Shown here: positions 17,530 through 25,714 of the stretch, piece after piece
Layout of the letters: each line of letters starts with the position of its first letter
Numbering within the stretch: the stretch's first letter is position 1
Source: Algisphaera sp039180025
GTDB lineage: Bacteria > Planctomycetota > Phycisphaerae > Phycisphaerales > Phycisphaeraceae
DNA length: 64,000 bases
Assembly (NCBI GenBank): GCA_039180025.1
Contig: JBCDDZ010000004.1
Coordinates: forward strand, 1-64,000
Direction of reading: 5' to 3'
Translations under genes and position numbers: made by a program
Notes under the pieces: model-generated
The model's input: only the letters and a program-made list of their open reading frames with translations
What the model was told of the DNA's origin: nothing
Databases searched by the model: none

Positions 17530-18351
17530 ATGGCGATTACCGCCAAAGACGTCAACGCCCTGCGCCAGCAAACCGGTATGGGCATGATGGAATGCAAAAA
17601 AGCCCTTACCGACGCCGACGGCGACGTCGCGAAGGCCATCGAACTGCTCCGCGAACGTGCCGGCGGCAAGATGGACACCCGCGAAGCCGCCGCTGGAGAA
17701 GGCGCGATCGCCGTAGCCCAAGGCGCGACGCCCGACGGGCACACCGCCATCGCCATGGTCAAGGTCATGACCGAGACGGATTTCTCGGCACGCAACGAAG
17801 ATTTCCTCACCAAACTCCAGCAGATCGCCGACCACGCCCTGGCCCTCGACGCCACCGGCGAGGTTAAGCCCAACGACGCGATCAAAGAAATCATCGAGGG
17901 CTTACGGCTCACCATCAAGGAAAACATCGCGTTCGGGCAAGGCCTCCGGGTCGTCGCCCCCCACGCCGCCAGCTACGTCCACACCAACCGCAAATCCGCG
18001 GCGGTCGTGACCGCCGACGGCGAACTCGACGATGAACTACTCCGTGGCCTGTGCATGCACGTGACCGCCGCGGTCCCTCCGGTGTGCCCCGCGCCCCTGG
18101 CTCTCGATGAAGCCGGCCTGGCTCCCGAGACGGTCGAAGCCGCGAAAAAAGTCTTCGTGGAAGAAGCCGCCGCGACGGGTAAGCCCCCCGAGATCGCCGA
18201 GAAAATCGCCGGGGGCAAAATGAACAAATGGATCAGTGACCACACCCTCCTGGGCCAAACCTACATCAAGGAAATGGACGCCAAGAAGCCGGTCAAACAC
18301 TACCTGCCCGACGGTGCCACGCTCACCAGCTTCACCCGCTTTGCGGTCTGA
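17530..18351 (+). CDS. tsf: Elongation factor Ts
   Basis: EF-Ts is the guanine-nucleotide exchange factor of EF-Tu. The N-terminal UBA-like segment VNALRQQTGMGMMECKKAL is diagnostic, followed by TETDFSARNEDF (the TDFVA-N motif that contacts EF-Tu). The product is 273 residues. ATG 17530 is preceded by GTGGAG and begins the conserved sequence; the frame is open upstream to 17383 but that part resembles no EF-Ts. It is cotranscribed with rpsB and ends at a strong terminator. Confidence 0.97.
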   Translation: MAITAKDVNALRQQTGMGMMECKKALTDADGDVAKAIELLRERAGGKMDTREAAAGEGAIAVAQGATPDGHTAIAMVKVMTETDFSARNEDFLTKLQQIADHALALDATGEVKPNDAIKEIIEGLRLTIKENIAFGQGLRVVAPHAASYVHTNRKSAAVVTADGELDDELLRGLCMHVTAAVPPVCPAPLALDEAGLAPETVEAAKKVFVEEAAATGKPPEIAEKIAGGKMNKWISDHTLLGQTYIKEMDAKKPVKHYLPDGATLTSFTRFAV

Positions 18352-18385
18352 TCCTGCCTCACTGCTCATTACGCAAACCCCCTCG

Positions 18386-18413
18386 CCCCGCTTTTCTGCG
18401 GGGTGTTTTTTTT
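18386..18413 (+). terminator. Rho-independent terminator of rpsB-tsf
   Basis: CCCCGC (18386-18391) pairs with GCGGGG (18398-18403) around a 6-base loop, followed by TG and eight T. It lies 35 bases after the tsf stop. Confidence 0.85.
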
Positions 18414-18439
18414 GCCCTGCCTGCCCATCGCGGTAAAGT

Positions 18440-18852
18440 AACACCCCCGCGGGGCGGCCGTGTCGGCAGCGTAAATTTGATTGGTCGGAAAATCCGGCGA
18501 TACCGGCAGCGCCCCCACGTAACCCGGCTGGTCCGGAGACAGCGGCAGGGACCCGTCAAAGTCGTTCGCGTAGGCCTGGACTCCCACCCCTTGCTGCCGC
18601 TCTTTGACTATGCAGTGTGTCCGCCCGCGCCGCGGATCGGCCCGACGCCAACACCGGCAGCAGCAGCCCCACCAATAGCGTGATCACCCTGATCACCACC
18701 AACAATTCCACCAGCGTAAATCCCGCGCGGACCTCGGCTCGGCTTCGCGCTATGTCCCCAAAACCGGCTATGCTCGCTCTCCCCAACCCAACGCGATCGA
18801 AACTATTCGGGCCTCGAATCGGCTTGCTTTGAACACGCTCGCCCCGCTCCAC
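18440..18852 (-). pseudogene. Broken prepilin-type (DUF1559-like) protein gene fragment
   Basis: Read on the minus strand, the first part has the type IV prepilin cleavage signature AGFTLVELLVVI and a hydrophobic helix ending in LLLPVLASGRSAARADT. The expected continuation, THCIVKERQQGVGVQAYANDFDGSLP, lies in a different frame just downstream, so a frameshift has occurred near 18610-18620. The fragment then stops abruptly near the tsf terminator. Intact members of this planctomycete family are about 230-350 residues, so most of the C-terminal domain is missing. It is a degraded remnant and probably not functional. An intact relative is at 59140. Confidence 0.7.
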
Positions 18853-19114
18853 CTCGCTCTACACCCGTGTTTGACGTCCAAATCGTTAATCATCTGAGCA
18901 TACCTCACATACCCGTTCGTGATACACCGTTTCGAGGTTTAGGCCCGCGGACCGCGGCCACCAAATCACCGGCCGCATCGAACAAGGTGCGTAAGAATTG
19001 AAACGATCTTCTGGGACGCTGAAGGAGGCGCTGAATCACGGAAGGCCATAGAGAACAGATATGGTCGTGATTCGGAGACCGTTGGCAATAATAAGCCCTC
19101 CAAGGAACGGCCAA
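18853..19114. other. Intergenic stretch without a recognisable gene
   Basis: Between the prepilin fragment and the tRNA gene there is no convincing reading frame, terminator or structured RNA. It may contain further decayed sequence. Confidence 0.4.
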
Positions 19115-19188
19115 TAGCCCGGGTGGGACTCGAACCCACACTGTCACGATTTTAAGTCGTGTGCCTCTGCCGATTGGGCTACCGGGCC
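19115..19188 (-). tRNA. tRNA-Leu(UAA) with short, class-I-like variable region
   Basis: A full cloverleaf can be drawn on the minus strand: acceptor GGCCCGG/CCGGGCT (G1-U72 wobble, discriminator A73), a D arm with a 3-bp stem, anticodon stem CACGA/TCGTG with loop CTTAAAA (anticodon UAA), variable region ACAGT and T arm GTGGG-TTCGAGT-CCCAC. The anticodon assigns leucine (codon UUA). Leucine tRNAs normally have a long variable arm of more than 10 bases; here it is only five. The 3-bp D stem, in contrast, is of the type found in leucine and serine tRNAs. CCA is not encoded. It lies 70 bases downstream of the fructosamine-kinase-like gene on the same strand. Confidence 0.85.
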
Positions 19189-19257
19189 TGCGTAGCGACG
19201 ATATGTTTTATCACGAATCGCCCTCCGGCCTCGCCGCAGGTTCGGCCCACCTCCCGA

Positions 19258-20211
19258 TCAGCTTTTGGCCAACGATTTAAGCTGCTGCGCTAACTGCTCG
19301 CACGACGCGATGTAACGCTCCCCGAACACCCGAATATGCATCATCATGGTGTTGAGCCAGTACACCCGGCAGCGCCGGCTGAACCCCGGCCGCAGCGGGT
19401 GCCGCCGCCGATACATTTCGAAAAACGAGTCGTCCGCGGTCTGAAACATCCGCAGGTACGCCAGCTCGTATTCCGGATCGCAGTACGATGCGAGCCCGTC
19501 GATAAACGCCAGGATGTCCGGCTCGTCCGGGTGGGCGTCGCTCACCATGATATTGTTCGCCCACAGATCGCCGTGGACCAGCGTCGGCGTCGACTGCTCG
19601 GGCAGCCAATCTTCCAGGTTCTGGATCAGGTCGTCGATAAACCACCGGCTCCCGGACGACAGGAACTCACGGACGTGGTGAAACTCTTTTTCGATGACCG
19701 GCCCGAAGTTGTCGAGCCACCGCGGCACCCCCCGGTCTTCGAGCGCCGACCCGTACGTCGATCGGTGGTGCGAGTGCAGGTCCACCAGAAACCGCGCCAA
19801 CTGGTGCTGCAGCCGCGCGAACCCCCGCACGCTGACCTTCGCATCGGCCAGGGTGATCCCCGGGATCTTCTCCATCAGCAGCCCCGACCCGTCGAAGCCC
19901 GGCTCGTCGGAAAGCACCGCCAGCGGGCGCGGCACCGGCAACGTAGTGTGTTCCCGGTATGTCCTGAGCGACACCATCTCTCGCTCGAACGCCCGAACGT
20001 TGCGCGAGTTATTAAGTTTCGCCACCACCGACTTCGGCTCGCCGTCCGTCGTCCATTCCACCACACGGTTGATCGAGCCGCCGTAGAGCTTACGCGAGCC
20101 GGTCACCGTCAGCCCGGGGGCGATATATCGCCGGGCGATCTGGGTCGCCAACGCGAGGCTGATCGCGGCTCCCCGCTGGGGGTTGGCAGGCTGGGGCTCG
20201 TTGCGGATCAA
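19258..20211 (-). CDS. Fructosamine-3-kinase-like protein
   Basis: This protein belongs to the fructosamine kinase family in the protein-kinase-like/APH fold, whose members phosphorylate ketoamines on glycated proteins or free sugars. The catalytic loop HGDLWANNIMV and the Mg-binding acidic segment (FIDGLASYCDPEYELAYLR) match, as does the C-terminal FFEMYRRRHPLRPGF pattern. The 317-residue length is slightly above the usual 290. The start is TTG 20211 with GGGAAGGGA upstream, weakly placed. It sits between two tRNA genes on the same strand. The exact substrate is unknown. Confidence 0.8.
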   Translation of the reverse strand: MIRNEPQPANPQRGAAISLALATQIARRYIAPGLTVTGSRKLYGGSINRVVEWTTDGEPKSVVAKLNNSRNVRAFEREMVSLRTYREHTTLPVPRPLAVLSDEPGFDGSGLLMEKIPGITLADAKVSVRGFARLQHQLARFLVDLHSHHRSTYGSALEDRGVPRWLDNFGPVIEKEFHHVREFLSSGSRWFIDDLIQNLEDWLPEQSTPTLVHGDLWANNIMVSDAHPDEPDILAFIDGLASYCDPEYELAYLRMFQTADDSFFEMYRRRHPLRPGFSRRCRVYWLNTMMMHIRVFGERYIASCEQLAQQLKSLAKS

Positions 20212-20383
20212 GCGGAGGCTGTTCCCTTCCCGGTGAATCGATTGACGCGGTCAAACAAGAAGAACTAGGGGGCTCAATGAGACATACTGGTAGAGGCCCC
20301 ACGGGCCACGTTGGGCCGAGCCTCCGGATGCGGCCGGCGCCTGTTTAGCGATATGAGGGTGTATTTTCACATTTACCCTCGAC

Positions 20384-20410
20384 AAAAAAACCCGCCGAGG
20401 GATCGACGGG
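20384..20410 (-). terminator. Rho-independent terminator downstream of tRNA-Ala
   Basis: On the minus strand CCCGTCG pairs with CGGCGGG (one G-U) around a 6-base loop, followed by seven T. It lies about 20 bases after the tRNA-Ala 3' end. Confidence 0.75.
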
Positions 20411-20427
20411 TCGGCGTACCACGCCAA

Positions 20428-20500
20428 TGGAGCTGAGGAGGCTCGAACTCCTGACCTCTTGTATGCCATACAAGCGCTCTCCCAACTGAGCTACAGCCCC
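20428..20500 (-). tRNA. tRNA-Ala(GGC)
   Basis: This is a canonical 73-base cloverleaf on the minus strand. Acceptor GGGGCTG pairs with CAGCTCC, giving the alanine identity pair G3-U70 and A73. The D arm is GCTC...GAGC, anticodon stem CTTGT/ACAAG holds loop ATGGCAT (anticodon GGC), and the T arm has a GTTCGAG-type loop. CCA is not encoded. A terminator follows. Confidence 0.95.
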
Positions 20501-20731
20501 ATATCGGGCCGCTAAGTATAGGGCGTGAGACCCGGCGATTCAAACGACCCCGCCCCCGTGCGGCCGAACGCCTTCTGTCGCGTTGGCCGGCGGATCCGGA
20601 CCCGCGACGCTCTGCTGGATGGCCCCCGGACAACGCGGCGACACCGACGGGCCCGGCCCGGATGGGCGTATCGATCTCCACGCTTTGTGATATCTTATCA
20701 AGGCGTAGCCAACCTCACCCGGAGCGTCCCC

Positions 20732-21484
20732 TTGTCCGTCCAAGAAAAATTACAGGAGCTTTACCTCCTGGACCAGCAGATCCGTGGCCTCCGCAGCAGA
20801 GTCGACGCGGCCAGCCGCCGACAAAACGCTCAGCGCGGCAAGCTCGATCAGCTCCAGCGTCAGGAGGCCGAGCTCCACGAACAATTGCTCACCGCCAAAG
20901 CCTCCGCCGCGAACCTCACCACCGACGCCGCCGCCGTCGAAGAGCGCATCGAAAAAATCCGCCAGGTCATGACCAACGTCCGCAGCAACAAGGAATACTC
21001 CGCGCTGCTCGTGGAAGTCAATACCCTCAAGCTCCACAAAACCAAGATCGAAGACCAGGAACTCGAACACCTCTCCCGGGTCGAAGACCTCCAGGCCCGG
21101 ACCGACGAAGTGGCCGGCAAGACCGCCGAACAGAGCAAGCTTGTCGAGTTGGCGCAAAAAGAAGTCGATTCCGCCTCCGCCGAGATCGCGGATCAGCTCG
21201 GCGACCTCGAAAAGCAACGGGACGAAGCCGCCGAGCCCCTCGAACCCGATGTCCTGACCCTCTACCGCCGGCTGTTCGACGACTACGACGGCGAAGCCCT
21301 GGGCGAAGTCGAAGAACAGGACCGCCGCCGCATGGAATACACCTGCGGCGCCTGCTTCATGAGCCTCCCCATCCAGGTCGTCAACGCCGCCCTGACCAGC
21401 AAAGACAAACCGGTGACTTGTGCCAACTGCGGCCGTATCCTCTACGTCTCGTCCCAGCTCAAAGAAGCCTTGGTCCCCAAATAA
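20732..21484 (+). CDS. C4-type zinc-ribbon, coiled-coil protein (DUF164/CT398-like)
   Basis: The N-terminal 190 residues form a heptad-rich coiled coil. The C-terminus carries a zinc ribbon with two CxxC pairs (YTCGACFM and VTCANCGRILY) about 26 residues apart. Proteins of this type are widespread and little characterised; CT398 of Chlamydia has been linked to sigma54 and secretion, which need not apply here. TTG 20732 is chosen because GGAG lies seven bases upstream and the coiled coil starts right after it; the frame is open further upstream but that part has atypical sequence. It precedes the RNase HI gene by 68 bases, probably in one transcript. Confidence 0.85.
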   Translation: MSVQEKLQELYLLDQQIRGLRSRVDAASRRQNAQRGKLDQLQRQEAELHEQLLTAKASAANLTTDAAAVEERIEKIRQVMTNVRSNKEYSALLVEVNTLKLHKTKIEDQELEHLSRVEDLQARTDEVAGKTAEQSKLVELAQKEVDSASAEIADQLGDLEKQRDEAAEPLEPDVLTLYRRLFDDYDGEALGEVEEQDRRRMEYTCGACFMSLPIQVVNAALTSKDKPVTCANCGRILYVSSQLKEALVPK

Positions 21485-21552
21485 TTTCGCCCTGCCCACG
21501 CCCGACGCCTCCGCCCGGTCGTCCCCCCGATCCATGACATCCCAGGACCACT

Positions 21553-21981
21553 ATGCATTGCACCCTCCACATCGACGGCGGCGCCCGCGGTAACCCCGGA
21601 CCGGCCGGCGTGGGCGTCGTCATCCAGGACACCGCGCAGGACACCTACCTCCACGAGGCCGGCTACTTCCTCGGCGAAGCCACGAACAACGTGGCCGAAT
21701 ACCACGGCCTGATTAAAGGCCTCGAGGTCGCCGCCGAATTAGGGGCCACCCGCGTGCTGGTCGTCTCCGACTCCGAACTGATGGTCAAACAGATCAACGG
21801 CCAGTACCGCGTCAAAGCCGAAAACCTCAAGCCGCTCTACCAGAACGCCGTCCAACTCCTGGGCCGGTTCGGCAAATGGGAAATGACTCACACCCGGCGG
21901 GAAAACAACAAGCTCGCCGACCAATTGGCCAACCGGGCCATGGATGCCGCCGACGACGTCAGCTTCTCGTCCAACCCCTAG
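21553..21981 (+). CDS. RNase HI family protein
   Basis: This ribonuclease H fold protein of 142 residues would cleave the RNA strand of RNA-DNA hybrids. The acidic catalytic set is visible: Asp in LHIDGGARGNPG, Glu in NNVAEYHGLIKGL, Asp in VVSDSELMVKQI and Asp in NNKLADQLANRAMD. It resembles the short RNase HI-like group without an N-terminal hybrid-binding domain. ATG 21553 has CAGGA upstream. Its last four bases overlap the end of the convergent flippase-like gene. Confidence 0.88.
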   Translation: MHCTLHIDGGARGNPGPAGVGVVIQDTAQDTYLHEAGYFLGEATNNVAEYHGLIKGLEVAAELGATRVLVVSDSELMVKQINGQYRVKAENLKPLYQNAVQLLGRFGKWEMTHTRRENNKLADQLANRAMDAADDVSFSSNP

Positions 21982-22862
21982 CCGCCCGCCACCGCACGGC
22001 CCTCGCGCGACAATACCCAGACCGCCGCCGACCCCGCGATGACCGAGACCAGTGCTTCCGCCGCTCGGTCCAGGATCGCCGCCGCCGCCGCCGTCGGGCC
22101 GTCTACCCCCGTCAACGCCGCGCCCAGCGCCGCCACGGTCCATTCGCTCAGCCCCAGCCCGTTCGGCGTTAGACCCGTCAGCCTCACCAGCACCGAACCC
22201 GACGCCAGCAGCACGACCTCGCCCGGGCCCGCGGCCACCCCCAACAACCACAACGCCAGCCACAGCCGCCCCGCCGTCAGCCCCAGGTCCAACGCCCGCA
22301 GCGGCACCCACGTCCATCCCTGCACGACCTGTCGCCAGTACAGCCACCGCGCCAGCCACGGCGTGGCCACGCTCAAACCGACCAACCCACCCAACAGCCC
22401 CCCCCACCGCAGCGCCGTCGGCCCCCACGCCAGCCACGCCCCGGCCCCACCCAGCACCACCCCCGTCAGCACCACCACCACGCCCAGGATCTCCACCGAC
22501 TGACGCACCGGCAGGCCGTGCCGGGCCTTCAAATACGCCGCCCGGCCCCACAGCCCCGCCCGCACCACCGGCACGTAATTCAGCAGCCCGCTCATCGCGA
22601 TCAGCAGCCCCATCTTCCCCACGCCCACCGGCGGATCCGCCGCAAACGACCGAGTCACGCTCCAAAAAAGCAGCACCGTCGATCCCAGGTTGATCCCCAC
22701 CAGCCCCATCAACGCCGCGAAACCCCACACGGATACGCCCCGCAGCACCTCCGCCTCCAGCCCCCGCATCGCCGTCACGACCGCCAACCCCAGCAGCAAC
22801 ACCCCCAGGCCATACGCCCACCGCCCCCCCAGCCCGAATCGGCGACGCCCCTGGCTATCCAT
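21978..22862 (-). CDS. Flippase-like integral membrane protein (UPF0104/AglD-type)
   Basis: The product has about seven or eight membrane segments and the family feature LTGLTPNGLGLSEWTVAAL near the C-terminus, resembling lysylphosphatidylglycerol synthase transmembrane and AglD/UPF0104 proteins, which are linked to lipid or lipid-linked sugar transfer. ATG 22862 is preferred because AGGA lies eight bases upstream and the hydrophobic region follows directly; longer in-frame starts reach 23006. The function is inferred from fold family only. The gene converges with the RNase HI gene and overlaps it by four bases. Confidence 0.7.
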   Translation of the reverse strand: MDSQGRRRFGLGGRWAYGLGVLLLGLAVVTAMRGLEAEVLRGVSVWGFAALMGLVGINLGSTVLLFWSVTRSFAADPPVGVGKMGLLIAMSGLLNYVPVVRAGLWGRAAYLKARHGLPVRQSVEILGVVVVLTGVVLGGAGAWLAWGPTALRWGGLLGGLVGLSVATPWLARWLYWRQVVQGWTWVPLRALDLGLTAGRLWLALWLLGVAAGPGEVVLLASGSVLVRLTGLTPNGLGLSEWTVAALGAALTGVDGPTAAAAAILDRAAEALVSVIAGSAAVWVLSREGRAVAGG

Positions 22863-23120
22863 ACCTCGCATCCTAACCGACGAATCCATGCCGCCTGCAA
22901 AACCCTGAGCGGGTCCGCCATACTGCCGCTGTCCCCCTTGCCGCGTCGGCTCGGGAATACGCTCGCCCTCTCGTCGCAACCAGCCACCGCCCAGGAGGCC
23001 GTGCATCTAATCACCCAACCCGTTTCGGCCCCGGTTTGGCCGCCCGGCCCTTCCCCTCCGCCCTCCAACCGGTAACCTATACAGTGGACCCCGATCGATT
23101 CCCGCGCCCGGAGGACCCAG

Positions 23121-23510
23121 ATGCTCGTCCGAAGCCTCAACGCCATCGCCTCCCAGCCCATGACCATGCCCGGAGTAAAAGACGTCGTGATGCGTCTGAT
23201 GTTCGGACGCGAACACGCCCCCCCCCACTTTGCCATGCGCCGCTTCACCGTGGCCCCCGGCGGCGAAACCCCGAAGCACGCCCATAACGACGAGCACCAG
23301 GCCCTGATCGTCGCCGGCCAGGCCCGCGTCTACGACGACACCGCCGACACCCTCCGCACCGTCAACCCCGGCAACACCCTCTACATCCCCGCCAACCAGA
23401 CCCATCAATTCCAAAATCAGCACCCGAATCAGCCCCTCGAATTCATCTGCATGGCCCCCACTTCCTACGATGGTGGGACCGACACACCTGCCCCGACTCC
23501 CGGCGCTTAA
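23121..23510 (+). CDS. Cupin-domain protein
   Basis: A single-domain cupin of 129 residues. The metal-binding motif 1 is HAHNDEHQALIVAG (two His, Glu, His), and motif 2 is represented by GNTLYIPANQTHQFQN with a further His. Such proteins may be sugar-binding regulators, isomerases or dioxygenases, and nothing in the sequence decides. ATG 23121 has GGAGGA six bases upstream. The C-terminal 15 residues are Thr/Pro-rich and not part of the cupin. Confidence 0.8.
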   Translation: MLVRSLNAIASQPMTMPGVKDVVMRLMFGREHAPPHFAMRRFTVAPGGETPKHAHNDEHQALIVAGQARVYDDTADTLRTVNPGNTLYIPANQTHQFQNQHPNQPLEFICMAPTSYDGGTDTPAPTPGA

Positions 23511-23601
23511 CCCTGACCCGTTCCCCCGGTCCGCCCCCCGCCTCGCCCCGTCCGCCCGCGCTTCTTTCCCCATCCGCACCGCCTCTCCCTCGGGTAATCC
23601 C

Positions 23602-24693
23602 ATGGCCAACGACGTCAAAAAATCAGTCCCTGCCTTCGCCACCCCCTCCGGCAACGTCGCCCTCGGCGTGCTGCTCTGGCTCTTGGCCTGCGTCCTCGCC
23701 GCCGCCGCGATCCTCACGCTCAACCGCATCGACTTCGCCCACCATCACACCCAGATCCTCGCGACCTACCTCGGGTTTGCCCCCTCGACCCTCGCGATCC
23801 TCTTGAGCGCCGTCATGCTCCTCAAGGGTACGATCCGCTGGGCGCTATTCGGGCCCCGCGCCCTCCCGTCGGTCACCCTCGACCGGGCCCGTGCCCACGC
23901 CGCCCTCGACTCGATTAACCAGCGCCTGCTGCTCAGTGAGACCGCCAAAAAAATCACCTACCGCGCCGAAGACCTCGCCGTGCTCCGCCGCACCCTCGAA
24001 GACGACATCCGTAAAGGCGAATACGACGCCGCGATGGTCCTGGTCACCGACCTCGCGACCGCCTACGGCCAACTCGAGGAATCCGAAAAATTCCGTGAGC
24101 AGATCGACGACGCCCGCCGCAAGGACCAGGAAGCCAAAGTCGCCGCCGGCATTACTCAGTTCGAAGCCAAACTCGCCGACCGCGACTTCTCCGCCGCCAG
24201 CCGGGAGGCCGGCCGTCTCCAGCGTCTCTACCCCAACGACCCCGCCGTCCAAGGCCTCGCCGACCGCGTCGATTCTGCGAAACAGCAGTATAAGCACGAG
24301 CTCGAACGCGCGTTCCTCCACGCGAACGAGCGCGAAGAAGTCGACCGGGCCTTGGACATCCTCAAGGTGCTCGACAAGATGCTTTCGCCCGAAGAGGCCG
24401 AGCCCTACCGCGAAGTCGCCCGCGGCGTCGTAGGGAAAAAACGCGACAACCTCGGCGTCCAGTTCAAGCTTGCCGTCCACGACAAGGAATGGACTCAGGC
24501 CGTCCTCGCCGGCGAACAGATCATCAAACAGTTCCCCAACACCCGCATGGCCGACGAAGTCCGCGAACGCATCGACCAACTCCGCGCCAACGCCGCGGGC
24601 CAACAAAACGTCGCCCCCGCTCCCGGAAGTCCCCCCGCCCCCGGAGCCACCCCCTCCCCGAACACCGGCATCTCGTTTACAACCTCCGACTGA
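23602..24693 (+). CDS. Membrane-anchored helical-repeat (TPR-like) protein, function unknown
   Basis: Two hydrophobic helices near residues 20-40 and 58-78 are followed by about 240 residues of charged, Ala-rich helical sequence with TPR-like units (DDIRKGEYDAAMVLVTDLA, VDRALDILKVLDKML) and a short Pro/Gly tail. It most likely exposes a helical-repeat domain on one side of the cytoplasmic membrane. ATG 23602 follows GGGTAATCCC and starts just before the first helix; the frame is open upstream to 23470. I do not recognise a named family. Confidence 0.7.
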   Translation: MANDVKKSVPAFATPSGNVALGVLLWLLACVLAAAAILTLNRIDFAHHHTQILATYLGFAPSTLAILLSAVMLLKGTIRWALFGPRALPSVTLDRARAHAALDSINQRLLLSETAKKITYRAEDLAVLRRTLEDDIRKGEYDAAMVLVTDLATAYGQLEESEKFREQIDDARRKDQEAKVAAGITQFEAKLADRDFSAASREAGRLQRLYPNDPAVQGLADRVDSAKQQYKHELERAFLHANEREEVDRALDILKVLDKMLSPEEAEPYREVARGVVGKKRDNLGVQFKLAVHDKEWTQAVLAGEQIIKQFPNTRMADEVRERIDQLRANAAGQQNVAPAPGSPPAPGATPSPNTGISFTTSD

Positions 24694-24759
24694 CTCCCCA
24701 CAAAGCCCGCACCCCCGAAAACGACCGGTTTTAAATCGAGGGCTGCCCAAACCTTACTT

Positions 24760-25617
24760 ATGCTCCACGTTGACCCTTGGCAAATCCCCGGCTCGGACGA
24801 CCAACCCATCCTCGGCTACACCCATACGCCCACCGCCGAGCGTGCCACGCCGCCCCGCCCGTCCCGCGGCACCCTCATCCTCTGCCACGGCTTCAAAGGC
24901 TACATGGACTACGGCTTCCTCCCCCGGCTCGCGCAGCACATCAGCGGGCAGGGTTTTACAACCCTCCGTTTCAACTTCAGCCATTCCGGCGTCACCCGCG
25001 ACTTCCAGACCTTTGCCCGACCCGACCTCTTCGAACGGGACACTTGGAACCGCCAGATCGAGGACCTACTCCGCGTCCTGGCCTACGCCCGGCAGCATCA
25101 CCCCGGGCCCGCGGCCCTCTTCGGCCACAGCCGAGGCGGCCTGACCGCCCTCCTCGCCGCCGCCCGCGCTTCACCCGCGCCCGCCGCCGTGATCACCGCC
25201 GCCGCGCCCGCCGACGCCTCCCGCCTGACCCCCGAGCAGCGTCGGCAGCTCCTCGACGGGGGACGGCTCCCCTCACCCTCCGGACGCACCGGACAACGCC
25301 TCTACGTCGGCCGCGACTGGCAGGCCCAGATCGACCAAGACCCCGAGGCCCACGACCCCCTGCGTGCCGCCGAGAAACTTGCCTGCCCCCTGCTGCTGCT
25401 CCACGGCGACGACGACGAAACCGTCCCCGTCGCCGACCTGCACCGCTACCAAGCCGCCCAGCCCCGAGCCCAGACTCGAATCCTGCCCGGCAGCAACCAC
25501 GTCTTCAACGCCCCCAACCCACTGACCCCCGACGCGCCGCTGCCGCCCGCAACCGAATCCTTGTTCAACCACCTCTCCGCTTTCCTAGACGAACACCTCC
25601 CCCCAGCAGACCCGTGA
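24760..25617 (+). CDS. Alpha/beta hydrolase
   Basis: A serine hydrolase of the alpha/beta fold with 285 residues. The oxyanion region is LILCHGFKGY, the nucleophile elbow is FGHSRGGL, the acid is the Asp in LHGDDDETVP and the catalytic His is in GSNHVFN. It resembles the group often annotated as dienelactone-hydrolase or serine aminopeptidase-like esterases. No signal peptide is present. It lies 66 bases after the membrane protein gene and may share its transcript. Confidence 0.85.
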   Translation: MLHVDPWQIPGSDDQPILGYTHTPTAERATPPRPSRGTLILCHGFKGYMDYGFLPRLAQHISGQGFTTLRFNFSHSGVTRDFQTFARPDLFERDTWNRQIEDLLRVLAYARQHHPGPAALFGHSRGGLTALLAAARASPAPAAVITAAAPADASRLTPEQRRQLLDGGRLPSPSGRTGQRLYVGRDWQAQIDQDPEAHDPLRAAEKLACPLLLLHGDDDETVPVADLHRYQAAQPRAQTRILPGSNHVFNAPNPLTPDAPLPPATESLFNHLSAFLDEHLPPADP

Positions 25618-25714
25618 AATCCTGGTCCCGGACATCCTTTCCGTAGGACGCGCTTCAGCCTAAAAAAATCACCGCTGACCGCAGTGTCTTGGCCAAACTT
25701 TCGGCGTTCGTCGC

